From positions 93,976,476 to 94,040,475 of the forward strand of contig OZ023262.1 of assembly GCA_964006375.1 (NCBI GenBank): a DNA stretch of 64,000 bases, given 5' to 3'. The notes beneath the pieces were generated by a model. It ran no database searches, was not told the DNA's origin, and was given only the letters and a program-made list of their open reading frames with translations. Below are positions 1 through 12,895 of the stretch, one piece after another. Source of the stretch: Tillus elongatus. Its lineage: Eukaryota; Arthropoda; Insecta; Coleoptera; Cleridae. Positions within the stretch are counted from its first letter, which is position 1. Each line of letters opens with the position of its first letter. A program made the position numbers and the translations under genes.

Positions 1-196
1 CACGGCACCGACGGCTTTACGCCCCCTCCGAATGGCGGAACGTGCAGACATCAACTTGCTCAAATAAAATGCCAGAACCTCGGTTGATGTTAATTTTACA
101 GTTTGTACTGAAAAAGTGAAATGAGTACACTGGGATCGAACCCAGTACCCTTCGGTTCAGAGGAACACGTTCTTACCCCAAAACCACCGGGGTACC
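1..196 (-). mobile_element. tRNA-derived SINE, cut by window edge
   Basis: This is the tRNA-like head plus central part of a SINE that recurs at 36.9, 39.6, 46.0 and 60.1 kb. On the minus strand the RNA polymerase III B box GGTTCGATCCC lies at 132-142, and a degenerate A box at about 176-186. The remainder of the element (its 3-prime half) would lie to the left of position 1. The match to the 39.6-kb copy is strong across the head and the following 100 bases. Confidence 0.8.
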
Positions 197-894
197 AATT
201 AGAAAATATTTTAGTTGAATTGATATAGGTCGCTACACGCATGTTGAAATTTTCAGAAATAATAATGAACAAAACTCCTAATACTTTTAATAGACAGTTT
301 AGATCAATCACCCTGTATATAGAAAAAATTAGGTATGTGTATAAGGGATCCTTAATTTTTGTTTTAAATTCCCATCGTCTCCTATTAATCACGCTCTAGT
401 AGTCAAGCTTTATATTTGTCGACATATTTCCAATGTGTTTTCAATGCCCGACTTCCAAATCAAACAAAATATCACGTAAAAGTCCTAAATAATTCTGCTT
501 GCGAGGGAATGGAGCATCGTTCATAATTTTTTCATAAGTTTTTTGTTGTTTGGTCTACCTTCTCCCAGCATATAGCCTTATTATTCACTCAGCCGAATCC
601 GAACTGATTTGTTGTTTTTTTCACGCACTAATTCATTAACACACAAGTCATCCGAAAAATTGTGGAGAATTCCATTGTACTATATTTTTTCTGCTGCATT
701 GAATCACACAATATAAGCCTCAAATACTTTAGATGAAACTTCAAACTGTGCCCCAATTTTACTGGAAACAACGACTTTTTGTTTTGGAAAAGCTTAGAAA
801 ATGCTTATATTATACCGACTTTTATAAAACAACATCACTTCCAAAAATATTTCCACATTACTCTTGTTACCGCGCTAAACCCAAAATTGCTGTT
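197..894. other. no gene or element recognised
   Basis: AT-rich sequence with only short chance reading frames. I see no RNA gene, no tandem repeat and no transposon motif here. Confidence 0.6.
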
Positions 895-1474
<580 letters not shown>

Positions 1475-1530
1475 TAATAAGAAATACTGATTATTTCTTA
1501 ATAATTTAAAAAAACAAAAAAAAATTAATG

Positions 1531-2619
1531 TCAATGTAGTAAATGTTCAAAATGCTCGCCACGAACATCTTGGCAACATGCTAATCTGGTATAGAAATGT
1601 CTTCTAACATTACTCAACATCTCAGGCGTGACTGATCTAATCGCAAGCGTGATTCGTCTTTTTAAGTCATCTAAGTTGAGGGGCTTAGTTTTGTATACAA
1701 TACTTTTGACATATCCCCACAAAAAGTAGTCTAATAGCGACAGATCAGGAGATCGTGCTGGCCATTCTATCGATCCGCGCCTCCCTATCCACCGATTTGG
1801 AAAAATTTGGTTCAGGTACTGCCGGACATTGATTTGGTAATGGGGCGGTGCTCCATCTTGCTGAAACCATATTTTATTGGCAGGAACTTGTGGGTTTGCT
1901 GGATCTGGATATAAGTTTGTCAAAGTTGGCACGACATTATTTTGGAGCAGTTCTAAATATTTATCCCCATTCAAGTTGCCATCAATGAAAAAGGGACCTA
2001 CGATATGATTTCCAACAATTCCTGCCCAAACATTAACTTTTTCAGGATATTGCGTATGTTCCTCTCTCATCCAATGAGGATTCTCATTAGACCAATAGCG
2101 GCAATTTTGACGATTAACATGACCGTGAAGTGTAAATGTGCTCTCATCAGAAAACAAAACATCTTCTAATTGGATCACATTGTTATCTAACATTGCCATC
2201 ATTTGTTCACAAAAATACGTTCTCCTATCGAAATCGTCCTCCATGAGCTCCTGAGTTGGTATCATTTTATAGGGATGCATTTTACTTTCCTTTAATGTTC
2301 GAAAAATTGCTGTGTGGCTAACGTTGAATAGTTGGGCTGCTTGTCGACCAGAAGTATATGGGTTTTCTTGAAACTCAAGCGTAATATCCAATTTCGTATC
2401 ATCACTTACTGCATTGGCAGCTACTTTTTTTATCTGTCTCACATGACCAAGCTCGCGAAACTGCTTTTCTATTTTGCTAATTGTTCCTTGGGATACAGGC
2501 GGCAAATTTGGAAATTTTTCGTGAAATAAGCGAGACACTTCCATCTGTGTCCGTGTGTTATCTCCATAACCAATCATTTGTAGAATGGTTATTTTGTGCA
2601 TTTCTGTTAAATGAACCAT
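1531..2619 (-). CDS. DD41D mariner-type transposase, 362 aa
   Basis: Cut-and-paste transposase expected to bind the element ends and catalyse excision and insertion at TA. The N-terminal part (about residues 1-120) looks like two helix-turn-helix modules, the second containing GRQAAQLFNVSHTAIFRTLK. The RNase H-like catalytic core follows: D158 in LFSDEST, D255 in WFQQDGAPPH, and D297 in SPDLSLLDYFLWG, with exactly 41 residues between the last two aspartates. The NVWAGIVG motif is at about 196-203. The frame is open from ATG to stop with no break, and the length is normal for the superfamily. The start was chosen as the ATG in AAAATGGTTCAT, because the protein already has a full N-terminus. 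All three catalytic aspartates are present, so the enzyme could be active; this is inference, not shown. Confidence 0.92.
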   Translation of the reverse strand: MVHLTEMHKITILQMIGYGDNTRTQMEVSRLFHEKFPNLPPVSQGTISKIEKQFRELGHVRQIKKVAANAVSDDTKLDITLEFQENPYTSGRQAAQLFNVSHTAIFRTLKESKMHPYKMIPTQELMEDDFDRRTYFCEQMMAMLDNNVIQLEDVLFSDESTFTLHGHVNRQNCRYWSNENPHWMREEHTQYPEKVNVWAGIVGNHIVGPFFIDGNLNGDKYLELLQNNVVPTLTNLYPDPANPQVPANKIWFQQDGAPPHYQINVRQYLNQIFPNRWIGRRGSIEWPARSPDLSLLDYFLWGYVKSIVYKTKPLNLDDLKRRITLAIRSVTPEMLSNVRRHFYTRLACCQDVRGEHFEHLLH

Positions 2620-2859
2620 TTTTCTGGTATTATTACGTACAGTTAACGAAATTCAAACGACAATAGCACTGACACTAATCACTACTGTCATGCAGGCAGA
2701 CAACAAGTTGCTAAGGCTACGAGTTTTATACGAACAGAAAGAAAACTGTTTTTGTTTTTGTTTCATTTCATATCAGTAAAAAGAAACGCAGGAATGGTTT
2801 TTGTTTACTTTCTCATTATCAAGAGCTGAATGGGAAATAAGTATTGAATGCAATGTAGC

Positions 2860-3200
2860 GAATTTGTGAAATAAAATAATTTTCTATTTTTAATGTTAAT
2901 TTTTGTAATAAATCTGAAAATACTTAATATTTCCGAAACAGTTGAAGATAGGTATAGAACATTGTACATGAATTATGTCTAGAATTTTCTGAAGAATCCA
3001 AAAAATTAATAATATACAGGGGCTTGTATTTAAAATAAGAAAGTTGATATTGGCCACTGTCACATGACGCACCCTATATAATTTTTTTTTCTTGAAAAAG
3101 ATGCGCAGTTAAAAATACAAATCGACGTGTCCAAGCGTTTTTCCCAACACGCCCTCATTTATCCGTTATCGAATTTATTCCATTTGGCTGTTCCACACTG
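2860..3200 (-). repeat. right terminal inverted repeat of the DD41D element
   Basis: Partner of 1134-1474. The ends are followed by TA and a short TATATATG stretch, then unrelated sequence. Confidence 0.9.
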
Positions 3201-3329
3201 TATATATATGTTGTTGCTCGTTGCTGGTTGTTACTGGTTGCTGCTTGTTTATTTTTTCTTAATTTGTTAGAACTGCTTCATAGATCTCTACAAAATATCG
3301 GAAATAATCAAAACACCAAAAACAGCTTG

Positions 3330-4720
3330 TCAACGCAGAAATTTAAAATTAAAATATTCGTCCACGGAATAAAAAGAATGCTCTCTAAAAAACGATTTTA
3401 AAGTAAGCTTAAATTGCCTGAGGCTGCTCAAATTTTTGACGCTGTCAGAGAAATTATTATATAAGCGTATTGCAGTATTGCGAGGTGCCCCATTAATCTG
3501 TTCGATCCTATAGGGAGGAACATACAAATCTTTAGCCTGTCTTGTTTCATACGCTGTAATATTACCGCAGGTACTAAAAACCGCAATATTTTTACTGGCA
3601 TAACAAAGAGCCTCAAGCATGTATAGGCACATCACTGTTAAAATGCCACTACAAGATGCGGAAGACGCCAGACTAAACATGCTGCGGACAATTATCTTCT
3701 GCACCAACAGAACCCTCCACAGATGCACACAGCCGCCCCAACACAGCAAACCATATGCCAGGAGACAGTTGACACTACCATTGTAGCATGTCAACAACGC
3801 CTAAGTACTCAAGGAATCCCTGAGCTGCAGAAACGCGTAACACCTAGATGCAAGAGAGGCCACCACGTGGTCAACATGGACATCCCATGATAAATTAGAT
3901 TCCAGATGGAGCTGCAAAAGCTTTACAGACGTGGCCTGTCTTATTGAACCGTTATCAGATCTCACATATAGGCTCAGATTCGGATGCACATCGACCGGAG
4001 ATAAAGCATTTCAGTGTGTTAAGAACCAGACCATTTCGTGAACACCAGGCTCACACCTGAAACACACACACATTCATTAGCTGCAGCACCAATCTCTTCA
4101 AAACTTTCCCGTGAGATTGCAGCAGTGGTGTCATCTGCGTACAAAGTTAAGTGGTATTGTAGGAGATCATAAACAATATCGTTAAGAAACATTGTAAACA
4201 AAACAGGGCCCAATATACTGCCCTGCGGTACGCCGCACCACACGGCCGAAAATCCAGACATATAGTTCTTACCTACCTATCGCATCCTGACAGCCTGACT
4301 TCTTCCAGAGATATAGCTTTTTAGCCATCAATGTGCTTTTCCTCTTATGCCATAATGCTCCAATTTTTGCAATTAAGGGGAATGGTTGACCGCATCAAAC
4401 GCTTTCGAAATGTCCAATATCGAAGACTGTCAGGTAAGTGTTAAGCACGGCATCTTGAGTGGACAGCTGCCTACGAAAACGAAATTGGCACGGAGACAGC
4501 AAATTGTATCTCTCGAAATAGGACCCGAGTCTCAGCAGAAATGCCTTTTCAAAGATCTTAGAAAAAAGCGAAAGCAGTGCAATCGCCCTGTAAACAAGGG
4601 AGGCTTATTTCACATGCCTCCTTTGTTCGCCCACAAAAATGCAACAAAAAATTTACCGTCGGCTAGGCTAGGTAACTCTAAAAATGGGATCCGAGCCGAA
4701 AAAGTATCCAGGGTTGCGTT
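3330..4720 (-). pseudogene. decayed non-LTR retrotransposon reverse transcriptase
   Basis: Minus-strand remnant of a LINE polymerase, broken by several frameshifts. Reading on the minus strand from about 4720, I see the SLFSKIFEKAFLLRL segment, a relic of the SKAFDAVNH motif A (near 4390-4410), GVPQGSILGPVLF with LYADDTT (4019-4261, the intact Y-A-D-D active site), a thumb segment with the LESNLSW motif (3801-3989), and a C-terminal tail (3330-3797) with the YETR and LYNNFSDSVKNL motifs. No endonuclease or RNase H was found. The overall style is that of CR1/L2/jockey-group LINEs, and the clade is not certain. It is 5-prime truncated, as is usual for LINE copies. Confidence 0.8.
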
Positions 4721-4789
4721 CCACGGTAGGAAAACCGACCAGCCATTATATTTCAAATTGTACCCAGTGTAAATAGTATATATAGTGTA

Positions 4790-6117
4790 AATAATATTAT
4801 ATTATAAGAAATTTGTAAATACACATATAGAATAGAAAAATGTTATCACTGAGTTGTTCTGACACTCAAAGAAAGAACCTTATAAGTTGCTAAATTATAA
4901 TAACACTTTTGTGCACGTTCGCGCATTAAAATTATAGAAATAAAATATGAGTATATTCCAAACGAAGAGGCCTTTCAATTTAACCAGGAGAAAGTAAAGC
5001 GCAGCGTCTACGTAAAGTCTGTTGTATGTTGCTATGTCATTTATTTGTGGCATCAAACTTTAGCACCAAAAAATAAGAAAAGAGAAGACCGTGTTGTGTC
5101 CCTAGTTGTTGTTTATACAAACAGATTTATTCAAAGATAATTGCCTAATACCTTCTTGGAGGTCTGCTGTTACTACTTAATAAGTAAAATTATCTAAGAC
5201 GCCCGTTATAGATAGAAGACGCTGCAGCATAACAACTTAGCCGTTATGTCCTCACCACTGTGTCACGAAATACATTTTCTGTAATACCCGTACTTGTTCC
5301 AGCGTTTTACTAGCTCTATGCAGCAGAAATATTATGTACACCAGGGTCGTCTATTTTATATACAGCTAATGTAACAAGATGTTTATGTTGTCCATAAAAT
5401 TATTTGAACAAGGAGCATCAGTGTCATAAACTGAACGTAAACTACCAGGTGATGAAACATTCAGAACAGTTAAGAGTTCTTTTGACTTCTTTTTAACCAA
5501 TGTCTACTTATAAACTCATAGGTTATGGACGTGAAAAGTTTGAGACTATAATATACCAACAAAGTTTTGTAACAGGAACGGGCGTATCTGAAATAATTCA
5601 CTATTACCTACTTGATATACAGAATGGTAAGAAAGTAACGGCATGCCAGTCGTTGGCATTAAAGTATCCATGCTCAATCCAAATATTAAAATTAAAATAA
5701 ATACAAGGTCTTAAAAACTGAAACTAAATTTGGATATTCCTTAATATCCAGCGAAGTGATTGATTATCTAAAAAAAATGGTACAGACCAGTTTTTCGTAG
5801 TGATAAAAAAATGTTCAATAGCGCCAAAATTAAGCGATTTCGAAATCTTAGGGATTTTACAAGTAGCTGGAGTATAGTCATACTAGCAAAGCTTAAGTAT
5901 TTAGTACAGGCTGAGAAATTATACAGGTTTTTTTACGATAGCTGTGCATTAGGACTTTGTGGAGTTCCCGAATATCCTCAATATCGAATTCATGATGTCA
6001 GGGGTAAGTCGCAACCGTCCTTTATATCCAAATATTTCAAGGTCACATCGCTTCCGGTTGAACCAGAAGTCACGCTTATCGACTTTTAGTAAAATTTTAT
6101 ACCAAGATTTTCAAAAT
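4790..6117. other. no gene or element recognised
   Basis: AT-rich sequence. Short frames such as 5500-5700 and 5811-6089 show no recognisable family or composition bias. No repeats shared with the rest of the window were seen. Confidence 0.55.
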
Positions 6118-6248
6118 GTTTGTTATTAGTGCATTTTCGTTAAGAAAATTCACTGATTGAGAGGTATCGATGGTAAGACTGTTGGAAAATTTCTTCAAAT
6201 GAGTGCGAATTAGGGCTCCTAGAACCCAAATCCAAGGTCAGTTAAAAT

Positions 6249-6318
<70 letters not shown>

Positions 6319-6640
6319 GTGTGTATGTATCCATCGATAACTCAAAAAATACTTCACCAGTCGAAACCAAATTTGTAAATTCCCTTCATCTTGCTAATAG
6401 CTTAGATGAGTTTGTTAGACAGTTTTGACACTTAAATAGTTTTAGAAAAAAATGCGAAAAACTGCCTTAAAACGCAATATCTTTAAATTACTACAAATAT
6501 GAAACTAAAACTTTTCACGCACGTAGATATCGTTTAAGTAGTCCTATCTACCAAACTTGAACTGGATTAGTTCAGTAAATCTTAAGTTATAACTAAACAA
6601 AATATACATAATTTACGATATGACCTGCAATTACACTGAA
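6118..6640 (+). repeat. diverged family A repeat around a TA array
   Basis: The left block (TTAAGAAAATTCACTGATTG, then TCAAATGAG and CTCCTAGAACCCA) leads into (TA)n at 6252-6314. The right block begins at ATCGATAACTCAAAAAATAC and decays after about 300 bases. This shows an older copy with the same architecture as the well-preserved ones. Confidence 0.65.
6252..6314. repeat. (TA)n microsatellite in a family A copy
   Basis: About 63 bases of pure TA, followed by a short TG-rich stretch. Confidence 0.9.
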
Positions 6641-6762
6641 TGGGTGCCTACAATGTTAGACAAGGTCAGACAGGCATATCAGGGTCATTTGTTATTTTAC
6701 CAACTGACAGCAGACAGCAGTCCTTAGCGAACCGTGCGCGCTCTGCTGCTGAATAAAAATAG

Positions 6763-7600
6763 AAGAATAAGAAGAATAAGAATAACGTTATTTACCATAA
6801 GCTGTTACATTCTACAATATGATTATGTACAATAATCGATCTACATTTAGATTTGCATATATGTTACATACATTTACAGGTAACATTTTCATTTTTTAAA
6901 TATTTACAGAGATTTTGATTAAATGCATTTATGTTCATAGAATCTTTGCTATAACTAGGTAATGCGCTAAACAGGTGAACACCTTCACAAAATAAAGAAC
7001 CTTGTAAAAAGGATTTACTCACAAACTCAACGTTTATATCGAATTTTGATCGCAACGCTCGAGAGCGTACAACAAATCCAGTGGTTGTCCCATTCCAGAG
7101 ATACTCAGGTATTCGTTTGTGTAACATTTTATACACCAGGACAAGATTCCCTCTCCTAATATTCTGCTTAACAGACAACCAATTCAGCTGTTCTAACAGT
7201 TTGTTAATTGATGTGTACACACCGCACTTTAGCAGGACTCTCATGCACTTATTTTGCAGTTTTTGCAGTCTCGCCACTTGTTCATTTAGATAAGCTAAGG
7301 GAACAGAACCACAGTAGTTGAAATGCGAGTATACGATCGTATTCTATATCAACAAGGTTTCCCGAGGTGTCAAGTTAGAAGACATTCGTCTAAGGAAACC
7401 AATTTTCTTGCCTAATTTTTTACGGAGAAAGTCAGCGTAATTTGCAAACTGAAACTGTTGTTTCAGAATACCGCCAGGTATTTAAACTCACACGTTCCAC
7501 GTGTTCATCATTAACGATGATTTCAAAATGTAGGGCAATATATTTAATATCAAATATAACCTTTCTCTAATGCTTTGGCAGTAGTTTCAGTTAAGTTTAA
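6763..7600 (-). pseudogene. decayed LINE 3-prime end
   Basis: The minus-strand frame 6864-7277 encodes a reverse transcriptase C-terminal tail: LQKLQNKCMRVLLKC, LNWLSVKQNIRRGNLVLVYK and LFSALPSYSKDS, typical of the post-thumb region in jockey/CR1-group LINEs. Upstream (7280-7600) the thumb continues in broken frames, with IIVNDEHVERV and a KIGKKIGF-like segment. The element seems to end at the (TTATTC)-like simple repeat at 6763-6790, a common LINE 3-prime terminus. The polymerase core itself is absent, so this is a 5-prime truncated copy. Confidence 0.75.
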
Positions 7601-7619
7601 TGGCCTATAATTTTTTTGG

Positions 7620-8129
7620 ACTGAGCAAAGAGGGGGTTTTTCATGGAGAAACGGTGTGGTCGTTTGGCGGCCAGGAACAGCTGATAAGGAGTTTCTCCTT
7701 TCTAAGGACTTCTGCAAGGTGAGTTTTTACAGTTTTCATTTCTAGCTCCTTTGCAGCATGTTTACCCTGCACAGCACCTCAAATTTGCTAGCTCCTAACT
7801 ATATTTTGGGGTTGAGATCACAGCATTTGTCTGATGGTTAATGCATTAAGTAAGCATGGTTCTGAACACTTTTTGCCACAAAAAAAACGAACATTGCGCT
7901 AATCTGCGAATGTACATATAACCGTTATTGAGAAAAAAGTTCAATAAAATGTTCAAAGTACACTACATTTGTAGCTTGATTATTTGTCTCAAATAAATCT
8001 TTGGATAGTATATGGTAGAAAGATGAACGTTTAGTCAAGGCAATAACGAAATATTTAAAGAAATTTCGCTTTTATAAAGAAAATGCAACGTTCTTGCCAA
8101 GCCATGATTTTACAATTTTTTGCCACCGA
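7620..8129. other. no gene or element recognised
   Basis: AT-rich stretch between two LINE fragments on opposite strands. Nothing supportable was seen. Confidence 0.5.
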
Positions 8130-9750
8130 ATTTGCCCAAAATGAGATCCTATTTACCAAGAGGAGAAATGTAGAAGGGTTCAGAGCGCCCGTGATGTTTG
8201 GAAAACCTTTAGCTTTAGTGCGGCAGGTCAATTATCTGGGGGTGATCTTGGACTCCAAACTAACATGGGGGTCGCAAATCGAACGAGTAGTGAGGAAGGG
8301 AGTACCGACCCTCTGGCAGCTGCGTCGAGTGATAGGGAGGACCTGGGGACTTAATCCTCGGATCCTTCATTGGATCTACACTGCAATCGTCAGGCCGAGA
8401 ATCCTCTATGGGGCGCAGGTCTGGTGATGTGATGTGAACCAAACTACCAGCAGGAAGCTGGCCAAACTCCGAAGGTTGGCAATCCTGGGTATCATAGGCG
8501 CTATGAGGACGACACCCTCAGCCGCGCTAGAGGTCCTGTTGATGTTGCCACCGCTTCCCATATGCATCGGAAGGGAGGCTATGGTGTCGCATCTTAAAAT
8601 GCGAGACTCAGAAAACTGGTGCAGAGAGGGAGCAGGAATAGGGCATGCAAGAGTCGCCAAGGAGGTGGAAAAGGAAATTCCGATTTCCGTCATAAAGGTG
8701 CGGAAGGCCGAGGACGATATTAGGTTGACTAGGCCATACATACTCAGGATCCCCAGTAGGGATCAGTGGAGGGAAAATGAGGTTGCATTCCAGCCCGCTA
8801 GCCTGGCCTGTTTCACCGACGGATTGCGTCTGCAGGTCCAACAATCCTCCGGGGCAGAAATATACATCGAGGGCCTGGGGGTGCGCGAGAGCTATGCTCT
8901 TGGCACATATACCACGGCATTCGAAACAGAGGTGTATGCTAACCTGTCTGTGGCCAATAGACAGGATGTGAAGAGGATTCCGGAGAAATGTGTGTACATC
9001 TGCTCGGATAGCAAGGCAGTCCTCCGGGCAGTCTGCGCGGCCAGAATCAGGTCTACACTGGTTCAGCAGTGCGCTGACGCTCTCAGAGGACTAGCCAGGA
9101 CAAAGGATGTACAACTAGTGTGGGTTCCGGGACACTGTGGCGTAGCGGGGAATCAGGTGGCGAATAATCGCGCTAGGCTTGGTTCCCGCGGCCTTTCTGT
9201 GGCCCGGAGCCTGCGATAGGCATAAGTAGGAAGACGGTCTCTGTCGCCTTAGACAGGTGGACCGAGAAAGCAATGGAGAGGCACTGGGGGTCGGTTGGTG
9301 GCTGCAGCAGGCGAGGGACTTCGTGGAGGGGCCGGACAGAGATAAAGCTGTCTGGCTACTCGGAAGGAGTCGACCTACGCTTCGCCGCATCCTTGGGGTG
9401 CTGACAGGCCACTGCGCCCTTAGAAGACACATCACATTGATAGGCGTAGAGAGGGATCCCATTTGCCAGGAATGCGGCGAGGATGAAGAAACGTCCTACC
9501 ACTACCTGTGTGCATGCGAGGCTTTTGTGAGTTTTCGATCAGAATTGTTCGGATCGAGGACTCTGCAGAGGAATCAGGTAAGTACCGTCCAATTGAAGAC
9601 CGTCACGGCCTTCATCTCGAGGTCGAGGCGGTTTGGCGACGGAACCGAGGAAGAGTAGAGCATGGTTGCTGGGTTGCTGGGGTTGGCACAAAGGGTCCAT
9701 TGTGGCCTACTTGCTTGGCGTTGGCCTTCCCACCACTGCTCAAAATCACT
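8130..9750 (+). pseudogene. RNase H-bearing LINE (R1/I-type), 3-prime half, decayed
   Basis: The plus-strand copy starts within the reverse transcriptase, just after the active site. The thumb reads VNYLGVILDSKLTWG and LRRVIGRTWGLNPRILHWIY (8083-8427), and stops at a TGA where the family normally has tryptophan. The frame 8434-9219 continues with ALEVLLMLPPLP and then an RNase H domain: D in CFTDG, E in FETEVYA, D in ICSDSKA, and VPGHCGVAGNQVANNRA, where the usual fourth aspartate is asparagine. Two frameshifts near 9215-9300 lead to 9257-9658, which carries a CX2CX8HX4C knuckle (CQECGEDEETSYHYLCAC). RNase H plus this knuckle fits the R1/I/LOA group. It is noticeably more GC-rich than its surroundings. 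Confidence 0.85.
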
Positions 9751-9759
9751 CGTTGCCTA

Positions 9760-10147
9760 AAATAGGCATTTAAGAATGCGTTTCTTCTTCTTTTGGATTT
9801 CAAATAAAAACCTAAATCACACTGAAATATAATATATGACGTTCGTTCATTATTTAGTCAATCCGTAGATTAGCTATTTTAGAAGAGATACGGTAATGAA
9901 AATTTAAGTTTTGCAATTACATGTGACAGTTTTAGTGTTTCTTTTATTTCTTATTAATACGATAAACAAGCTTTGCTCACATCCTCATAGAAACGATAGT
10001 TTATTTTTCTATTTACAAAGCTAATTGGCCTGACATGTACAACATATCGGGCCATTTTTTGTCTTGTCTGCATTTAAGATACATTATAATGAGTATAAAT
10101 ACTTGAATTTTGGAAACGTAGCCTTGAGCTGGAGGGGACCCGGCTGC
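9760..10147. other. no gene or element recognised
   Basis: AT-rich sequence following the LINE 3-prime end. No tandem repeats or family matches were seen. Confidence 0.5.
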
Positions 10148-10370
10148 ATTTTTCTACATGCCATATGTGATCGCGAATCTGGTTACAAATCGGATTTTCA
10201 ACGACGCTTGATTTATTATTTAATAGTGGCAAGAAGTCACATTAGGCGGTATAATGGGGTTGGAGAGCATTTTCCGTCTTCCTTCTATTGAATATTAAGT
10301 CAAGCGTTGTTTAGAACGCGATATACGGCATAACCCGATTCGCGATCACTTTTGGAATATAGAAAAATAC
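10148..10370. mobile_element. hairpin (foldback) MITE-like element
   Basis: The two halves are inverted: GTGATCGCGAATCTGG at 10167 pairs with CCGATTCGCGATCAC ending at 10349, and an inner pair AACGACGCTTGATTTA (from about 10200) faces TAAGTCAAGCGTTGTT (from about 10297). The outermost match is TTTTTCTA with TAGAAAAA. With arms of about 75 bp and no coding capacity, it resembles a foldback MITE. Only one copy was seen, so mobility is inferred. Confidence 0.55.
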
Positions 10371-10439
10371 TACCAGACATTCGATGTTGATTTTCTCAAC
10401 AATAATATGGGTGTTTATGTCTGTCGTACACACACAGAC

Positions 10440-10668
10440 ATAAGGCTCATTTTAGTGAATTTTCTTCACTAATTCACTAATGGCGAGGTCCGGACTTTTG
10501 AATTTAGAAAAAATTTCTCCAAATGGGCGCGATCTAGGCTCCCTAGAGCCCAAATCCGGCGTTAGTTTCAGTTTTTAGTGAATTTTCATTTTAAAAAAAT
10601 CACTAATAGAGAGTTGTGAATGGTGAGACTTTGCAAAAGTTTTTTCAAATAAGCGCGAACTGGGACCC
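10440..10668 (+). repeat. family A left block, tandem pair
   Basis: Two successive copies of the left end of family A (TTTAGTGAATTTTC hairpin tip, then TCCAAATGG or TCAAATAAG, then CTCCCTAGAGCCCA or GGGACCCCTAG). The second is interrupted by the piggyBac element exactly after CCCCTAG. Confidence 0.7.
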
Positions 10669-11039
10669 CTAGCCCGGCATGTGACACGTGCTGTGTGACA
10701 ATCCCCAGTACCCGAAAATGCATACACAACTTTCTTAAATTGTAGTCTTTGCGCTTGCGCCTGACAGTAGCTTCAAATTGTATATCCGTTGTTTCATTCA
10801 CGAACCTACGGTAGTCGCCCATTGCATCATAACGAGAGCGCGTCGCTTCAAAGTCGACTGGGGTGTGTCATACCCCACGTGTCAGTTCTTGATACATTTT
10901 AATACTGATTACATTTTATTTTTAAGTGGCTAACTAAGCGACTGTTTAAGTTTTTCTACTAAATTTATAATGGTTTTTTTCTTTTGTGACTATCTAGCTT
11001 GAGGTGCGAGTGGCAAAAGGAGCGGGATCGTCTGTTACG

Positions 11040-12750
11040 CTTATGACAGCAGGATGAAGATAAAGAACCTTTTATTGATGAGGAAGACTCAGAGCAAGAG
11101 GACAAAATAGACCATCTTAGTACAAACAGCGATTTTCCTGATCAGGAGCAAGAAGTAGAAGATGTAGAAGAGGAGGGGTACAAGTAGAACAGCGTCAAGA
11201 AATAGAAGAAAGAGAATATTTTGTAGAAATAAATGGTACAAAATGGTCGAAAAAACCACCAAATAGAAATGTTAGGACCAGATCTGAAAACATTATAATC
11301 CACTTGCCAGGTGTCAAGGTTCACGGAAAGAGTGCTAAAATTCCAATATTATGTTTTTATCTTTTGATAGACGAAGAGTGATAACTGATACTGTAAGAAA
11401 CACAAATTATAGAATCACCGCAAAATCTGATAAATGGAAAGATTCGCCCCATTATGTTTAAAAGGCAGTAACAGAAATCAAAGCCCTTATTGTCCTTCTT
11501 TATTTAGCCGGCGTTTTCAAAAACAATAATAGAAATTTACATAAATTGTGGAACACTGACGGTACCGGGATGGATTTAGATGTACAATGAGCCAAAGGAG
11601 TTTTGAATTTTTGGTTTCTTGCTTGAGCTTTGATAACAAGTTCAACCGCCAGAAAAGATCTAAAATTGACAAGCTGGCTCCTATAAGAGCTGTTGTTGGC
11701 AAATTTACCGAAAACTGTAAGAGCGCTTATTCTCCAGGAGAATATCTTAAAATTGACGAAAAATTTGAATCGTTCCGCGGCCGATGTTCCTTCAGGCAAT
11801 ACATGCGAAACAAACCGGCGAAATATGGCATCCAAGTTCAAGCCCTAGTAGACGTCCGCACGTACTACTTGGCGAACATGGAGGTATAGGTGGGTGAACA
11901 GCCTGAAGGTCCATTTAGCTGTAGTAACCACCCAAAAGGTATCGTTGACCGATTGGTTGGACCAGTGTCTCGAACTAAAAGGAACATAACTTGTGACAAC
12001 TGGTGCACAAGCGTTGACCTGTTTCGGAACCTGTTACAAAAGCACACACTAACTGCGGTGGGAACTATTCGCTAGAATAAGGCAGATATCACTCTAAAAT
12101 TTTTGGAAACCCGCAATAAAGAACTATATTAGAGTCAGTTTGGTATTTAAAACGACTTGACTCTTCTTTCTTATTTTCCAAGAAAAGGAAAAGTCAGATT
12201 GCTTTTGTCATCTCTACACCATGATGATATGGTCCATCACTCACAAAAAAAAAAGCTGCCGAGAATTATCTCCTTCTACAACTTCAACAAGTGTGGAGTT
12301 GATGTAGTTGACAAGTGGTCCTCAAGTTATAGTATTGCTCGCGCCTGTCGACGCTGGCCTTTGACTATCTTTTTCGTTGCTTCATACCGCGTGTATCAAT
12401 AGCCAGATTATTTATAGAGGGAACAATAATGGTAGGATGATTCTCAGAAGACTCTTTATAAAGGAACTGGGCATGCAGTTAGTGAAAGGACAGCAAATGC
12501 ACATGATGGGAAATCCTAGACTTACGCGTGAATTGCGCACCTGCATCCGCACAATTTTAGGTGAACCTCCTGAGCCGAACCGTAAAAGGTTTAGGCCAAA
12601 TCAGTAAGGAAGGTGTACGGAATACTCAAGAGCTCGAGATAGAAAGACAAAGAATGATGTGTGTCAAGCCTGCAGTAATTTCATATGTCTGAAACATTCA
12701 TTGCTGTACTGTAAAAATTGTGCAAAATCATTGGAATTCGATGCAACATA
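11040..12750 (+). pseudogene. piggyBac transposase pseudogene
   Basis: The acidic N-terminal part (rich in D and E, 11050-11190) is followed by many stops. The DDE core is legible in 11587-11889, with EYLKIDEKFESFRGRC giving the first catalytic aspartate and VQALVD the second. NITCDNWCTSVDL (about 11985-12020) gives the third. FNKCGVDVVDKW and SSYSIARACRRWPL follow at about 12280-12365, and a last segment at 12377-12607. The cysteine-rich C-terminal end, VCQACSNFICLKH then YCKNCAKS (about 12660-12735), is the usual piggyBac zinc-binding tail. At least five frameshifts and several stops mean it cannot encode an active enzyme. Confidence 0.85.
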
Positions 12751-12859
12751 ATATTTTTAATTCTTGACCAAATGTGATGATTTTTTTTCTGTTAAATAAC
12801 TAGAATATTGTCTTTACGCTAACATATACTATACAATAGGTTTCTATTGTATACATTTC

Positions 12860-12895
12860 AAATAACAAAACACACGTCTGTGTGTTTTGTTATTT
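12860..12895. repeat. perfect 16-bp stem hairpin near the piggyBac 3-prime end
   Basis: AAATAACAAAACACAC and its exact inverse, separated by the four bases GTCT. It may be a subterminal structure of the transposon or a chance low-complexity fold. Confidence 0.6.
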
